This document shows positions 5,580-5,585 of a DNA stretch of 5,585 nucleotides, one piece after another (position 1 is the stretch's first letter; each line of letters starts with the position of its first letter). This DNA comes from Pseudovibrio sp. JCM 19062 (GTDB lineage Bacteria; Pseudomonadota; Alphaproteobacteria; Rhizobiales; Stappiaceae): the NCBI GenBank assembly GCA_001310715.1, contig BAXV01000136.1:1-5585 (forward strand), in the 5' to 3' direction. The notes under the pieces are model-generated. The model was given only the letters and a program-made list of their open reading frames with translations. It made no database searches and had not been told where the DNA came from. Both the position numbers and the translations under genes were made by a program.

Positions 5580-5585
5580 ATGAGA
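5580..5585 (+). CDS. Possible start of a divergent gene, cut by the window edge
   Basis: ATGAGA in the last six bases follows GGGGGGTGT on the plus strand. A G-rich stretch 3 bases before ATG could act as a ribosome binding site, though it is close and not a canonical AGGAGG. A gene facing away from the regulator would make 5437-5579 a shared divergent promoter, the usual arrangement for IclR regulators. Only two codons are visible. Confidence 0.2.

Noticed and set aside
1..5585. CRISPR array, tRNA, rRNA or riboswitch
   Set aside because: There are no regularly spaced direct repeats, and I recognised no tRNA-like or riboswitch-like fold in the gaps between genes.

Overview
The window looks like an accessory catabolic locus of a proteobacterium, most likely an alphaproteobacterium. 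That placement is an inference from the IS5-type transposase N-terminus and from the style of the catabolic proteins; no rRNA or other marker is present. The layout is a graveyard of insertion sequences on the left (1 to about 680), a gene-free junction (about 680-882), a tightly spaced five-gene operon read leftwards on the minus strand (5436 down to 883), and an AT-rich promoter region at the right edge (5437-5585).

In order of transcription the operon encodes an IclR-family regulator (5436-4589), a three-domain 2Fe-2S/FAD/NAD oxidoreductase that would feed electrons to an oxygenase (4572-3582), a 4,5-dihydroxyphthalate decarboxylase-like protein (3567-2581), a divergent member of the ketopantoate hydroxymethyltransferase (PanB) superfamily (2563-1749), and an alpha/beta hydrolase with a cysteine at the nucleophile elbow (1737-883). 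Gaps between genes are 16, 14, 17 and 11 bases. The set suggests breakdown of an aromatic or other oxygenated carboxylic acid: oxygenation, decarboxylation, hydrolytic or C-C cleavage, and an aldol/retro-aldol type step. The substrate is not visible, and the oxygenase is not in the window.

The most striking property is frame integrity. Three of the five operon genes are broken by single-base indels (3 in the regulator, 6 in the oxidoreductase, 7 in the PanB-like gene), and so is the IS3 remnant (1). Most lie at, or can be placed at, a homopolymer run. All three A7 runs in coding sense are one base too long; the other events are one-base deletions in short runs. Undoing them restores full-length proteins of 282, 330 and 273 residues with family motifs, exact stops and sensible spacing, and no nonsense codon is needed. 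The decarboxylase-like gene and the hydrolase (1.84 kb together) have none. This is either a run-length sequencing artefact with uneven coverage or very recent decay. I give the genes with restored frames.

Upstream of the regulator there is a TTGACA box, a 15-bp perfect palindrome suited to IclR-type autoregulation, and a possible start of a divergent gene in the last six bases.
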